Source of the DNA: Egibacteraceae bacterium
Lineage (GTDB): Bacteria; Actinomycetota; Nitriliruptoria; Euzebyales; Egibacteraceae
Reading direction: 5' to 3'
DNA length: 64,000 nucleotides
Assembly (NCBI GenBank): GCA_030447925.1
Contig: JAUJNX010000002.1
Location: 310,001-374,000 of the forward strand
The notes beneath the pieces are model-generated. The model did no database searches. It was not told the DNA's origin and saw nothing but the letters and a program-made list of their open reading frames with translations. Shown here in pieces: positions 22,485 through 31,178 of this stretch. Made by a program: the position numbers and the translations under genes. The first letter of the stretch is position 1. Each line of letters starts with the position of its first letter.

Positions 22485-24074
22485 GGCTGGTTCTTGTCCT
22501 TCTTGTCTTTCTTGTCCTTTTCTTTGTCCTTGTCCTTGGCCTGCCCGGGCGGGGTCCCGCCGTGGCCGGGCGGGGTGCCACCGTGGCCCGGCGGGGTGCC
22601 GTCGGCGACCGTCTCCTCGGTCGGCTCGGGTGTCGGCGTGGCCGGCGCCGGGACCCCGCCCCTCCCGCCGGCCCCGCCCGCCCCCCCCGCCCCGCCCGCA
22701 CCCCCCGCCCCGCCGGTCGCACCCGAGCCCTCGGCGCCGCCCGCGTCGCCGGACCCGCCCGCACCGCCGTCGTCGCCGGACCCGCCCGCGCCGGCCGAAC
22801 CGGGCGCAGCAGCGGGACCCGCTGCACCGCCCGTCCCGCCCGTCCCGGCCGCACCCGCCGGGGCGTCCGTCCCCGCGGCGGCGTCGGTCCCCGCCGCGGC
22901 GTCGGTCCGCGTCGCCCGGGCCGCCGCGGTCGCGTCGGGCGCGGCGGTGACGGCAGCAGATGGGGCCCCGGCCGCCGCGTCCGGCGCCACTGCGCCCGCC
23001 ACCGGCGCGCCCGACCCGCCGTCGACCCGGCCCGCGGTGGTGCCCCCGCGCTCCAGCGCCGCGCCCGCACCCAGCAGCGCCAGGGTCACGGCCCCGACCA
23101 CGACCACCCGCTGGCCCGCCCACCCGCCGCCGGTCCCGGCGGGGCTGCGCAGGCGCGGCGTCCGCCCCGGGCGCACCGGCCCGCGGGCCCGCCGGGCTCG
23201 CGGGGTGACGGGGGCGGTCGGCTCCTCGGGCAGGGCCAGGCGGACGGCCGGCGGCACCGCCGCGCCGCGCCGCGACCAGGGCGACGACCCCGGGGTAGCG
23301 GTCCCCGGGGTCCCTGGCGGTGGCCCGGGCGACGACCGCGGCGAGCGGGCCCTCGACCGTCCCGGTCCGCCCCGACCCCGCACCCCGCGGCACGAGCGCC
23401 GCCAGCGGCTGGGGCGCCCCCGCCCCGGCGACCATCTCCGCCAGCAGCACGCCGAGGGCGAACTGGTCGCTCGCCGGGGTGGCCGACCCGCCGGCCAGCA
23501 GCTCCGGGGCCAGGTACCGCGCCGTCCCCAGCACCGCGACCCCGTCGGTCGCCTGGCTGGCCCCCAGGACGCGCGCCAGGCCGAAGTCGGCCAGCTTGAC
23601 GGTGGACCCGTCCCGGCCCAGCAGCACGTTCTCCGGCTTCACGTCCCGGTGCACGATCCCGCGGCCGTGGGCCTCGCCCAGGGCGGCGCCGACCGCCTCG
23701 ACCACGGTCAGCGCCTCCGCCGCCGGGAGCCGCCCGCGGACGTGCAGGACGGCCCGCAGCGACGGCCCGTCGACGAACTCCATGACCAGGTAGGGGACGA
23801 CGTCCTCGCCGTGGTCGAAGACGGCGACCACCGCGGGGCTGGCGAGCCCGGCCGCCGCCCGCGCCTCCAGCAGGAAGCGCCGGCGCAGCTCCGGGTGGCC
23901 GGCCAGCACCGGAGGCAGCAGCTTGATCGCGACCGGCCGGCGCAGCACCTGGTCCCACCCGCGGTGCACCACCCCCATGCCGCCCGCGCCGACCCGCTCC
24001 TGCAGGAGGTAGCGGTCGTCGAGGACCACACCCTCGACGGGCAGGCCCGCCTCCTTGACCGATCGGTCCGTCAC
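22481..24074 (-). CDS. Membrane Ser/Thr protein kinase with low-complexity ectodomain (one frameshift)
   Basis: Eukaryotic-type kinase. From GTG 24074, after a strong AGGGGAG site, the catalytic domain shows the glycine loop GAGGMGVV (residues 29-36), Lys51 in VAIKLL, HRD 142-144 within VHRDVKPENVLL and DFG 163-165. A frame change near 23265-23285 follows the kinase C-lobe. The second frame has a basic juxtamembrane stretch, one membrane span (VVVVGAVTLALLGAGAAL), and about 200 extracellular residues. These comprise Ala/Thr/Gly-rich sequence, a GGA triplet array, three GTPPGHG-type repeats and a lysine/aspartate tail ending KDKNQP. There are no PASTA domains. It is divergent from the gene at 24173. 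Confidence 0.88.
22508..22730 (-). repeat. Low-complexity coding repeats in the kinase ectodomain
   Basis: Three direct copies of a roughly 21-base unit (encoding GTPPGHG) sit at about 22545-22610, and a Gly-Gly-Ala triplet array at about 22665-22730. Both are in frame within the kinase gene and should vary in length between strains. Confidence 0.6.
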
Positions 24075-24172
24075 CGCCGCTCCCCTCTGGCCGCCGGTAC
24101 CTAGACTGCCTGGGTGCAGGGGACGGGCCGTGCGCATCCTTCCCGACCGGACGTACACGTAGACGGGCACAG

Positions 24173-24892
24173 GTGAACGAGCGAACCGCAGCCGATCGGG
24201 TCGCGTCGGGGCCCACGGCGCGCGACTGGTTGTGCCGGGAGGCGGGCGTCGCCTTCGCCGACCTCGGCGCGGCGGTGGTGCGGCACCCCATCGCGGAGCA
24301 CGACGCGTTCCGCGCCGCCGTGGGCGAGGCGCTGCTGCTGGCCGGCGAGCTGGTGCGCGGGTCCGTCGTGCTGCTCGCCGCCGGGCGGCAGGCGGCGGTG
24401 CTGCCGCTGCTGCGCCAGCTCGCCGAGATCGAGCACCTGGCCGGCTGGTTCACCCAGGACCGCGACGCGGCGCTGTGGTGGCGCACCGCGTCGGCCGACG
24501 AGCTGGCGGCGCGCCTGGACCCCGACGCGATGGCGCGCCGGGTGGTGACGGGCTGGTCGCCCGAGGAGTACGGGGTGCACCTGGTGCTCGCGGGCCCGCC
24601 GGGACCCGCGGCGCGCCGCTTCCTGCCCGGTCAGGCCGACGACGTGTCGGCCGGGGCGCTGGAGGACGACCTCGCCCAGCACTGCGCGGCGATCTGGTCC
24701 GCGGCCCTGGTCGTGCTCGACGGCCAGCCGTGGTCGCGGGACCTGGCGGGCATCGCGCGCCGCGGCATGGGCCAGGCCCTCGAGGCGTGGCGGTCCTACG
24801 GGTCCCAGGCGCCGTCGCTGGCCTGGGCGAGCACACCGCCGATCCCCGAGCCCCCGCCCCGCGGGCGCCTGCGCTGGCGGCGCCGCCGCTGA
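24173..24892 (+). CDS. Unrecognised 239-residue protein
   Basis: Intact plus-strand gene from GTG 24173, divergent from the kinase gene. The product looks soluble and helix-rich: FRAAVGEALLLAGELVRGSV, VLPLLRQLAEIEHLAGWFTQ, then a Trp-rich centre (DRDAALWWRTAS) and a strongly basic end (RGRLRWRRRR). The LLRQLxExEHLxxWF pattern recalls helical proteins of the DUF5677 type, but the match is too weak to name a family. Codon use is like its neighbours. No membrane segment or signal peptide. Function unknown. Confidence 0.65.
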   Translation: MNERTAADRVASGPTARDWLCREAGVAFADLGAAVVRHPIAEHDAFRAAVGEALLLAGELVRGSVVLLAAGRQAAVLPLLRQLAEIEHLAGWFTQDRDAALWWRTASADELAARLDPDAMARRVVTGWSPEEYGVHLVLAGPPGPAARRFLPGQADDVSAGALEDDLAQHCAAIWSAALVVLDGQPWSRDLAGIARRGMGQALEAWRSYGSQAPSLAWASTPPIPEPPPRGRLRWRRRR

Positions 24893-24982
24893 AGCGCGGC
24901 GCCCGGCGCCCGACGCTCGGCCCTCGGGAGGATCATCAGCTTTGGCGATTCGCCGCGGGCCCCCGCCCCGCAGCATGCGGTC

Positions 24983-25619
24983 ATGGATGACGCACGGATC
25001 ACCCCAGCTGCCCGCGGACGCCACGGCGAGGCGGTCTCCTGGACCCTGGACAGCCCCCCAGGACCGGCCCGCCGACCCCGCTCGAGGGCTGGTCGCCCCG
25101 GCGCGTCGCCGGCCTGGCCCGGCGCGCCGACCGCACCCGGCTGCGCGGTCCCGGCGCGCTCGACGCGCTCGGGGGCCGGCTGGGGGTGCCGTCGCGCCAG
25201 CTGCGGCTGCTCGCGGAGGCGTGGGCGGCGGGCGGCCGCTCCGGCGTCGCCGCGCTGGGCCCGCGCCCGAGCAGCCCGACCAGCTCACCATGCTGCACGC
25301 CAGGGTGGCGGTCGAGACCTGGGCCCTGCGCAGCTTCCGGGCGGTCGGCCCGGGCCGACGTGTGGCGCAACCGCGTGACCATCTGGCTGCGCGACCGCCG
25401 CGGGACGGGGGCGACCGGCCCCTGGCGCACCTGCGCCTGTCGGCCGACGGCCGCTGGCACCTGTACCGGCGCGGCGCGCTGGGCGACTGGTGGCCCGTGT
25501 CCCTGCACGACACCGGGGACGGCCGCGACATCTACCGGTCCCTCGCCGTGGTCCGCGACGACCGGCTGCGCCTGTTCTGCCCCGGCCCGCCCCGCGAGGA
25601 GCGCCACACCCGCCCCTGA
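24983..25619 (+). CDS. Unrecognised protein, several frameshifts
   Basis: Starting at ATG 24983 (MDDARITPAARGRHGEAVSW) a single protein can be followed through all three frames. It reads GWSPRRVAGLARRADRTRLR with GPGALDALGGRLGVPSRQLR (helix-turn-helix-like), then LTMLHARVAVETWALRSF, RADVWRNRVTIWLRDR, and a well-conserved-looking end RLSADGRWHLYRRGALGDWW and YRSLAVVRDDRLRLFCPGPP to TGA 25619. At least four indels are needed to join them. The mosaic could be a decayed gene, but the quality of each segment and similar breaks nearby favour assembly error. Family unknown. Confidence 0.45.
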
Positions 25620-25644
25620 ACCCGGGCCGGGCGCGGCGGGGCGC

Positions 25645-26517
25645 TCAGCGCAGGACCGCGCCGAGCTTCGCGGGGTTGCGGATCACGTGGATGGCGGTGA
25701 CCCTGCCGTCGGCCACGTCCAGGGCGTAGACCCCGGCGAGGGCCGCGTCCTCCTCCAGCACCACCGCGGCGTGGCCGTTGACCCGCAGCAGGCGCAGCCG
25801 GTGGCGGTCGGTGGCGAGGCGGACGAGCCCGGCGAGGAAGCCCGCGACCCGGCCGGCGCCGGTGATGGGCCGCCGCGCGGCGCTGACGACGCCGCCGCCG
25901 TCGCTGACCAGGACGACGTCCTCGGCGAGCACCTCCAGCAGGGCGGGCACGCTCCCGCCGGTCGCCGCGGCCAGGAAGCGCCGCACGACCTCCTCCCGGC
26001 GGGCGGGATCGGGCTCGAAGCGCGGGCGGCGTGCCTGCACGTGCGCCCGGGCGCGGCGGGCGGTCTGGCGGACGGCGACCTCTGACCGGCCCAGGATCGC
26101 GGCGATGGTCGCGTGGTCGTGGGCGAAGACCTCGCGGAGCACGAAGACCGCGCGCTCCAGGGGCGACAGGGTCTCCAGGACGACGAGCAGCGCGAGGTCG
26201 ACCGACGCCGCCGCGGCCGCGTGCTCGCCGGGGTCCCCGCCCGCGCCGACCGGCTCGGGCAGCCACGGACCGACGTAGGCCTCGCGCCGGACCCTGGCCG
26301 AGCGCAGGACGTCGAGCGCGGCGCGGGTGGTGACGGTCGTCAGCCAGGCGGCGGGCTCGCCGACGGTGGCCAGGTCGACGCGCCGCAGGCGCAGGTAGAC
26401 CCGGACACGACGTCCTCGGCCTCGGTGATCGACCCCAGCAACCGGTAGGCCAGGCCGATCAGCCGGTCGCGCCCCCACCCAGACCTCCTCCGCGGTGCGG
26501 GGCGGCTCGGCGGTCAC
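25645..26517 (-). CDS. ECF-type RNA polymerase sigma factor with SnoaL-like C-terminus (ECF41-like)
   Basis: A 290-codon gene. Sigma region 2 is seen at the N-terminus (PAAWLTTVTTRAALDVLRSA) and region 4 at about residues 110-160 (LETLSPLERAVFVLREVFAH, then TIAAILGRSEVAVRQTARRA). The rest is a SnoaL-like domain with SDGGGVVSAARRPITGAGRV and a C-terminal RNPAKLGAVL. The DGGG and NPxKL motifs mark the ECF41 group, in which the C-terminal domain tunes activity instead of an anti-sigma factor. Residues about 14-37 are out of frame: reading GRDRLIGLAYRLLGSITEAE there needs one base removed near 26470 and one added near 26405. GTG start at 26517. Confidence 0.82.
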   Translation of the reverse strand: MTAEPPRTAEEVWVGARPADRPGLPVAGVDHRGRGRRVRVYLRLRRVDLATVGEPAAWLTTVTTRAALDVLRSARVRREAYVGPWLPEPVGAGGDPGEHAAAAASVDLALLVVLETLSPLERAVFVLREVFAHDHATIAAILGRSEVAVRQTARRARAHVQARRPRFEPDPARREEVVRRFLAAATGGSVPALLEVLAEDVVLVSDGGGVVSAARRPITGAGRVAGFLAGLVRLATDRHRLRLLRVNGHAAVVLEEDAALAGVYALDVADGRVTAIHVIRNPAKLGAVLR

Positions 26518-27775
26518 CGCGCGGCGCCGGCGGGCCGGGGGCGGGGCGCAGCAGCGCCGCGGCGGCGCGCTGCGCGCTGGCCAGGGAGGCGTCGGCGAGC
26601 AGGCCCTCGGGGCCGACCCAGTCCCCGGCCGCGGTGACGCCGGGCAGGCCCGCCACCTCGGCGTCCGGCCGCCCCGCCAGCCCGCCCTCGGCGGCCAGCG
26701 GCACCGCGCTCGCGACCGTGAGGTCGGGCAGGAAGCGGGCGCGGACGAGGTCGTCGCGCCAGCCGGGGGCGGCGAGGTCCAGGACGCGCTCGAGCTGCCC
26801 GCGGTCCGCGGCGGCGCCGGGGCCGAGGTAGGCGGCGACGTGCACGACCGCGCCGGGTCCCAGCCGCGCCGACGCCGAGTGGTTCGACAGGTAGATCGGG
26901 GTGTCGAGGCCGACGACGAAGCCGGGGGCGGAGGACGGCCAGCGCCGCAGCGCGACGTCCAGCACGGCGGCGCGGGCGGCGACGGCCTGGCGCGGGGCCG
27001 TCCCGGTCAGCCGTGCCAGCGCGCGGGGCCCGCCCGCGGCGACCACGACGCCGCCGTCGCCGGGCACCTCCCCGCCGCCGGCCAGGGCGACGACGGGCCG
27101 CCCGCCGTCGCTGCCGACGGCGTCGACCCGCACCCCGGTGCGGATGCGCACGCCGGCCTCGACGGCGCGCCGCCGCAGCGCGTCGACGATCCTGGCCCAC
27201 CCGCCGTGGACGTAGCGCACGCCCCGCAGCGAGCGGGCGACCTGCCCCGCCGCCGCGTCGGCGGCCAGCAGGCCCGGCGCGTCGCTGTAGGCCGCGACGC
27301 GCACGAGCGTCTCGGCGACCAGTCGCGCGCGCCCCGGCAGGCGGCACCCGTCCAGCCAGTCCGCCTCCGTCACCCCGCCCAGCCCGTCGAGGCGCGCCCG
27401 GGGCAGGCGGGCGAGGAAGGCCGCCACCGCGGCCCGCTCCCCCAGCCCGAGCAGCCGCGAGGTCGCCAGCCCGCGGGCGGTGAACAGCCCCGGGTGCAGC
27501 GCCCCCTCGAACAGCATCGCGGCCCGGGACAGGTCGGGCGACCCGCCCGGCGGGTCGACGCCCAGCCCGCGCAGCACCCGGATCCCGGCGCCGCCAAGGT
27601 AGAGGGCGTGGGGTCCGAGGTTCAGCGCGAAGCCGTCGCGCAGCTCGGTGGCGGCGCGTCCGCCCAGCCGCCCGGCGGCCTCCAGGACGGTCACGTCCCG
27701 CCCGGCCCGGCCCAGCGCGGTCGCGGCCGCCAGCCCGGCCAGCCCGCCCCCGACGACCACCACGTCGCGTCCCAT
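26459..27775 (-). CDS. FAD-dependent oxidoreductase (amine oxidase/desaturase-like)
   Basis: A 438-residue flavoprotein. The N-terminus MGRDVVVVGGGLAGLAAATA is the dinucleotide-binding GxGxxG motif, followed by the VLEAAGRLGGRAATELRDG motif of the amine oxidase/phytoene desaturase superfamily. The C-terminal flavin motif is VTAAGDWVGPEGLLADASLA. The start is ATG 27775; an earlier in-frame start adds 28 unlikely residues. The stop is uncertain: the current frame overlaps the sigma gene to 26459, while a one-base shift would end it at 26514 with a four-base overlap. Pairing with an ECF41 sigma suggests it is a target of that sigma factor. Confidence 0.82.
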   Translation of the reverse strand: MGRDVVVVGGGLAGLAAATALGRAGRDVTVLEAAGRLGGRAATELRDGFALNLGPHALYLGGAGIRVLRGLGVDPPGGSPDLSRAAMLFEGALHPGLFTARGLATSRLLGLGERAAVAAFLARLPRARLDGLGGVTEADWLDGCRLPGRARLVAETLVRVAAYSDAPGLLAADAAAGQVARSLRGVRYVHGGWARIVDALRRRAVEAGVRIRTGVRVDAVGSDGGRPVVALAGGGEVPGDGGVVVAAGGPRALARLTGTAPRQAVAARAAVLDVALRRWPSSAPGFVVGLDTPIYLSNHSASARLGPGAVVHVAAYLGPGAAADRGQLERVLDLAAPGWRDDLVRARFLPDLTVASAVPLAAEGGLAGRPDAEVAGLPGVTAAGDWVGPEGLLADASLASAQRAAAALLRPAPGPPAPRGDRRAAPHRGGGLGGGATG

Positions 27776-27860
27776 CGCACCCTCCTCGTCCCGGTCGGTC
27801 TGCCGACCTGACGGGACGGGCGCGCCGGACGTGACATCCGGCCGCCGGATGCCGCGCACG

Positions 27861-28961
27861 TCAGCGCAGGGTGGCGAGGACCGCCTCGACGGCGGCGCGG
27901 TCCACCGGGTCGCTCAGGAAGGCCGCGCCGGGCCGGCGGCACAGGACGAAGCGCACGCCGCCGCGGGCCTTCTTGTCCCGCGCCATCGCCGCCCACAGCG
28001 CCGCCGGGTCGGCGGTCAGCCCGCCCGTGGGCAGGCCGAGGGGGGCGAGCAGCGCGACGGTCCGGTCGGCCAGGCCGGCCTCGGTCACGCCCAGGGCCTC
28101 GCCCAGGCGGGCGGCGGCGATCATGCCCAGGGCCACCGCCTCGCCGTGGCGGTAGGTGCCGTAGCCGGTCACGGCCTCGATGGCGTGGCCGAAGGTGTGC
28201 CCGTAGTTGAGCAGCGCGCGGTCGCCGCCCTCGCGCTCGTCGGCGGCGACCAGCGCCGCCTTCACGCGCACGCCGCGGACGACCACGTCGGTCAGCAGGT
28301 CCGGGTCGCCCGCCACCGCCGCGGCGGGATCGCCCTCCAGCAGGTCCAGCACGCCCGGGTCGGCGAGGAAGCCGTACTTGGCGACCTCGCCCAGGCCGGA
28401 GCGCAGCTCCCGCGGGGGCAGCGTCGCCAGGGTCGCGGTGTCGGCGACCACGGCGACGGGCTGGTGGAACGCGCCGACGAGGTTCTTGCCCTCCGGCAGG
28501 TTGATCCCGGTCTTGCCGCCGACGGCCGCGTCGACCTGCCCGAGCAGGGTGGTGGGCACCTGCGCGACGGCGACGCCGCGATGCCAGGTGGCCGCCGCGA
28601 AGCCGGCGAGGTCGGTCACCACCCCGCCCCCCAGCCCGACCACCAGGTCGTCGCGGCCCAGCGGCAGCGCCGCGAGCCGGCTCCACAGCTCGCCCAGCAC
28701 CGCCGGGGACTTCGCGGTCTCCCCGTCGGGCACCTCGACCGCGCCGACCTCCAGCCCCGCCCCCGCCAGCCCCTCCCGGGCGGCCCGCCCCCAGCGCGCG
28801 CCCACCCCCGGGTTGGTCACGACGACCGCGCGCCGCGCGTGCGGCGGCACGGGCACGACCTCCCCCAGCCGCCCGGCCACACCCGCCCCGACCACCACGT
28901 CGTACGGGGCCCCCGGCACCGCGACGGGGATGCGGATGGGCGCGGGCTGCATCGTGGTCAT
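27861..28961 (-). CDS. aroB: 3-dehydroquinate synthase
   Basis: Second step of the shikimate pathway, NAD- and metal-dependent. From ATG 28961 the 366-residue protein shows the NAD motif LVVGLGGGVVTDLAGFAA, the substrate region VPTTLLGQVDAAVGGKTGIN, FHQPVAVVADTATLATLPPR, the GLGEVAKYGFL helix with a metal-binding Glu, and the metal-ligand histidines in LLNYGHTFGHAIEAV and YRHGEAVALGM. Intact and normal length. An 85-base gap separates it from the oxidoreductase. Confidence 0.96.
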   Translation of the reverse strand: MTTMQPAPIRIPVAVPGAPYDVVVGAGVAGRLGEVVPVPPHARRAVVVTNPGVGARWGRAAREGLAGAGLEVGAVEVPDGETAKSPAVLGELWSRLAALPLGRDDLVVGLGGGVVTDLAGFAAATWHRGVAVAQVPTTLLGQVDAAVGGKTGINLPEGKNLVGAFHQPVAVVADTATLATLPPRELRSGLGEVAKYGFLADPGVLDLLEGDPAAAVAGDPDLLTDVVVRGVRVKAALVAADEREGGDRALLNYGHTFGHAIEAVTGYGTYRHGEAVALGMIAAARLGEALGVTEAGLADRTVALLAPLGLPTGGLTADPAALWAAMARDKKARGGVRFVLCRRPGAAFLSDPVDRAAVEAVLATLR

Positions 28962-29008
28962 GGCGGTCAGTCTGCGCCGAGGTCCGCCACCGTCGCCACG
29001 GCCCGGCG

Positions 29009-29518
29009 TCAGCCGCCGACCGGCGGGGGGCTCGGCGCCGGGGGGCGCGGGGGGACCGGCGTGGCGACGATGAAGGAGCTGGTCGTCTGCCCGTGCAGGA
29101 GGAACCGGTCCAGGACCGCCCCGAGGTCCTCGATGGCGGGGACGTGCACCTTCAGCAGGAAGCAGTCCTCGCCGCTGATGCGGTGGCACTCGGCGACCTC
29201 GGGGACGCGTGCGGCCAGCTCCGCGATGCGCGGGAGCTGACCGGGGCCGGGGCGGACGCGCACCCACGCGGCCACCGGCAGCCCCAGCGCGGCGGGGTCG
29301 ACGTCCAGCCGGTACCCGCGGATGACCCCCGCCTGCTCGAGGCGGGCGATCCGCTCCCGCACCGCGGGCGCCGACATCCCGATCCGCCGGGCGAGCTCGG
29401 ACGCGCTGCTGCGCGGATCCTCGGCCAGCAGCGCGAGCAGCCCGCGGTTGACCTCGTCGAGCAGCGACCTTCCGTCCGGAAGGCCCTGCGGCGGTCTTGC
29501 TGCCCGGGGCGAACTCAC
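29009..29518 (-). CDS. Lrp/AsnC-family transcriptional regulator
   Basis: A 169-residue regulator. The N-terminal winged helix reads LLALLAEDPRSSASELARRI then GMSAPAVRERIARLEQAGVI. The C-terminal RAM (effector) domain carries VPEVAECHRISGEDCFLLKV. The start is taken as GTG 29518; the frame is open to 29611 but those codons would overlap the likely divergent promoter. It is divergent from an EamA-family exporter 62 bases away, a common pairing in which the Lrp protein senses an amino acid and controls its export. Confidence 0.85.
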   Translation of the reverse strand: MSSPRAARPPQGLPDGRSLLDEVNRGLLALLAEDPRSSASELARRIGMSAPAVRERIARLEQAGVIRGYRLDVDPAALGLPVAAWVRVRPGPGQLPRIAELAARVPEVAECHRISGEDCFLLKVHVPAIEDLGAVLDRFLLHGQTTSSFIVATPVPPRPPAPSPPPVGG

Positions 29519-29580
29519 GACGCGGCCTCCGCCTTCGATCGGTACTGGAGCGACCACCACCCGGGTTCCACGATAGATCC

Positions 29581-30498
29581 ATGACCAGCACCGGCAGCGC
29601 CGCGCCCGCAACGCCCGCCCCCCGCCCCGTCCCGCCGACGCTCGCGGGTCGGGTGCCCCCGCACGCCTACTTCGTGGTCAGCGCGGTCTTCCACTACCTT
29701 GGCCCCGCCTTCGCGGTGCTGCTGTTTGCCCGCGTCGACGTCCTCGGGGTGGCCTGGCTGCGCATCGCCTCCGCCGCGGTCGTCTTCGCGCTGTGGCGCC
29801 GCCCCTGGCGCGCCTGGACGCGCCTCGACGGGGCGACGCGGCGGCTGCTCGCGGGCTGGGGGGCGGTGCTGGCGGTCATGAACAGCTGCTTCTACCTGGC
29901 CATCCACCGGCTGCCGCTCGGCACGGTCGCGGCGATCGAGTTCCTGCCGGTCATCGCCCTCGCGGCGCTGGCGGCGCGCACGCGGCGCAACGCGGTCGCG
30001 CTGCTGGCCGCCGTCGCGGGGGTCTACCTGATCACCGACGTCCGCCTGGTCGCAGAGCCGGTGGGCTTCGCCTTCGCCGCCGCCAACGCCGCGCTGTTCG
30101 CCCTCTACATCGTGCTCGGGCACCGCGTGGCGCGCAGCCGGCAGGTCGCCGGCATCGACGGGCTGGCGCTGGCCATGCTCCTCGCCGCGGCCGTCGCCGC
30201 CCCGCTCGGCGCCCTGGATGCCGCCCCCGCGTTCGCCGACCCCGCCGCGCTGGCCGCAGGCATCGGCGTCGGGGTGACCTCCTCGGTGATCCCCTACGTC
30301 TGCGACCAGCTGGCCATGGCCCGCCTCCCCCGCGCCACCTACGCCCTCCTGGTCGCGCTGCTGCGCGCCACGGCCACCGTCATCGGCCTCGCGGTCCTGG
30401 CCCAGGTCCCCACCGCCCCCGAGGTCCTCGGCGTGGCCCTCGTCGTCGCCGGCGTCGCCCTCCACCGCCCGCGCGACGCGCAGGACGGCGCCGCGTGA
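29581..30498 (+). CDS. EamA/DMT-family transporter (RhtA-like)
   Basis: A 305-residue integral membrane protein with about ten hydrophobic segments in two EamA halves, e.g. YFVVSAVFHYLGPAFAVLLF, VAAIEFLPVIALAALAA, FAAANAALFALYIVLG and GVGVTSSVIPYVCDQLAMAR. The SSVIPY motif and order resemble RhtA-type threonine/homoserine exporters, but substrate is inference. The start is ATG 29581; upstream in-frame codons would invade the divergent lrp-like gene. It is likely regulated by that neighbour. Confidence 0.85.
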   Translation: MTSTGSAAPATPAPRPVPPTLAGRVPPHAYFVVSAVFHYLGPAFAVLLFARVDVLGVAWLRIASAAVVFALWRRPWRAWTRLDGATRRLLAGWGAVLAVMNSCFYLAIHRLPLGTVAAIEFLPVIALAALAARTRRNAVALLAAVAGVYLITDVRLVAEPVGFAFAAANAALFALYIVLGHRVARSRQVAGIDGLALAMLLAAAVAAPLGALDAAPAFADPAALAAGIGVGVTSSVIPYVCDQLAMARLPRATYALLVALLRATATVIGLAVLAQVPTAPEVLGVALVVAGVALHRPRDAQDGAA

Positions 30499-30505
30499 GC
30501 GGACC

Positions 30506-30521
30506 GGCGCCCGCCGGCGCC
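30506..30521. terminator. Short hairpin after the EamA gene
   Basis: GGCGCC-CGCC-GGCGCC starts seven bases after the transporter stop, in the 137-base gap between convergent genes. It could act in either direction. It is short and has no T run. Nothing else is seen in this gap. Confidence 0.35.
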
Positions 30522-30635
30522 CACGACGCCCCGGGACCGGCTGCCGCCGCAGGCCCCACAGTGCACCGCCGGTTCCGCGCCACCTCGGCCAGGGCCGGCG
30601 CGATCGATCCCCAGCACCTTGTGACCACCACCTGG

Positions 30636-31178
30636 TCAGTCTGCGCGGAGGTCCAGCACCATGGCCACGAATCGCGGACCGCGGGGGATCTGGAAGTGGC
30701 CCAGCTGACGCCACCCCCAGGACGCGTACGCGGCGACCGCGGCGTGGTTGTCGGGCAGCACGCCGAGCGAGGCGAAGTCGGCCTCGGTCCAGGTCGCCCG
30801 AACCGCCGCGTACAACCGTCGCGCGATCCCGCGCCGGCGCAGGGACGGGTCGACCACGATCTCGGCGAAGGCGTGGACACGACCTGCGGCGGTCGATGCC
30901 GCCACCTCGTCGGGCAGGGACTCCTCGAGGTTGTCCCACCAGCTCGTGCCCCCGGGCAGCCGGAACCCGTACATCCAGCCCACCAGCCGGTCGCCGTCGG
31001 ACGCGGCCGCGAGGCCGACGTCGTAGGTGTCGAGGTGGCGCGTGAACCAGCCCAGGAAGCTGCGGCGGGAGAAGAACCCCCCGTCCAACCGGTCGGCGTA
31101 GGCCGCCTCGTAGAGGTCGGCGAACTCCTCCCGCCGCCGCCGCACCTCGTCCGGCGCCAGCATCGCGACCCTCGTCAC
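30636..31178 (-). CDS. GNAT-family N-acetyltransferase
   Basis: A 180-residue acetyltransferase with the acetyl-CoA motif FAEIVVDPSLRRRGIARRLY and a typical C-terminal NHAAVAAYASWGWRQLGHFQ helix. The GTG start at 31178 overlaps the stop of the TPR regulator gene by four bases (GTGA), so the two are co-translated. The substrate is unknown. Aromatic-rich middle (GGTSWWDNLEESLPDEVA). The pairing with a TPR regulator recalls actinobacterial regulator/effector cassettes. Confidence 0.82.
   Translation of the reverse strand: MTRVAMLAPDEVRRRREEFADLYEAAYADRLDGGFFSRRSFLGWFTRHLDTYDVGLAAASDGDRLVGWMYGFRLPGGTSWWDNLEESLPDEVAASTAAGRVHAFAEIVVDPSLRRRGIARRLYAAVRATWTEADFASLGVLPDNHAAVAAYASWGWRQLGHFQIPRGPRFVAMVLDLRAD

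Noticed and set aside
22500..23100. Repeat-rich stretch that could be mistaken for a CRISPR or tandem-repeat locus
   Set aside because: Repeats are in frame, encode Gly/Ala/Pro units in the kinase ectodomain, and have no spacers.
22481..23265. PASTA domains in the Ser/Thr kinase
   Set aside because: The extracellular part is low complexity; no PASTA-like beta/alpha pattern is seen.
27776..27859. Longer N-terminus for the FAD oxidoreductase
   Set aside because: The dinucleotide-binding motif should be at the extreme N-terminus; MGRDVVVVGGG fits and the extra 28 residues do not.
29497..29580. Longer N-terminus for the EamA transporter
   Set aside because: Those codons overlap the regulator gene and its likely promoter and encode Arg/Pro-rich sequence before the first membrane segment.
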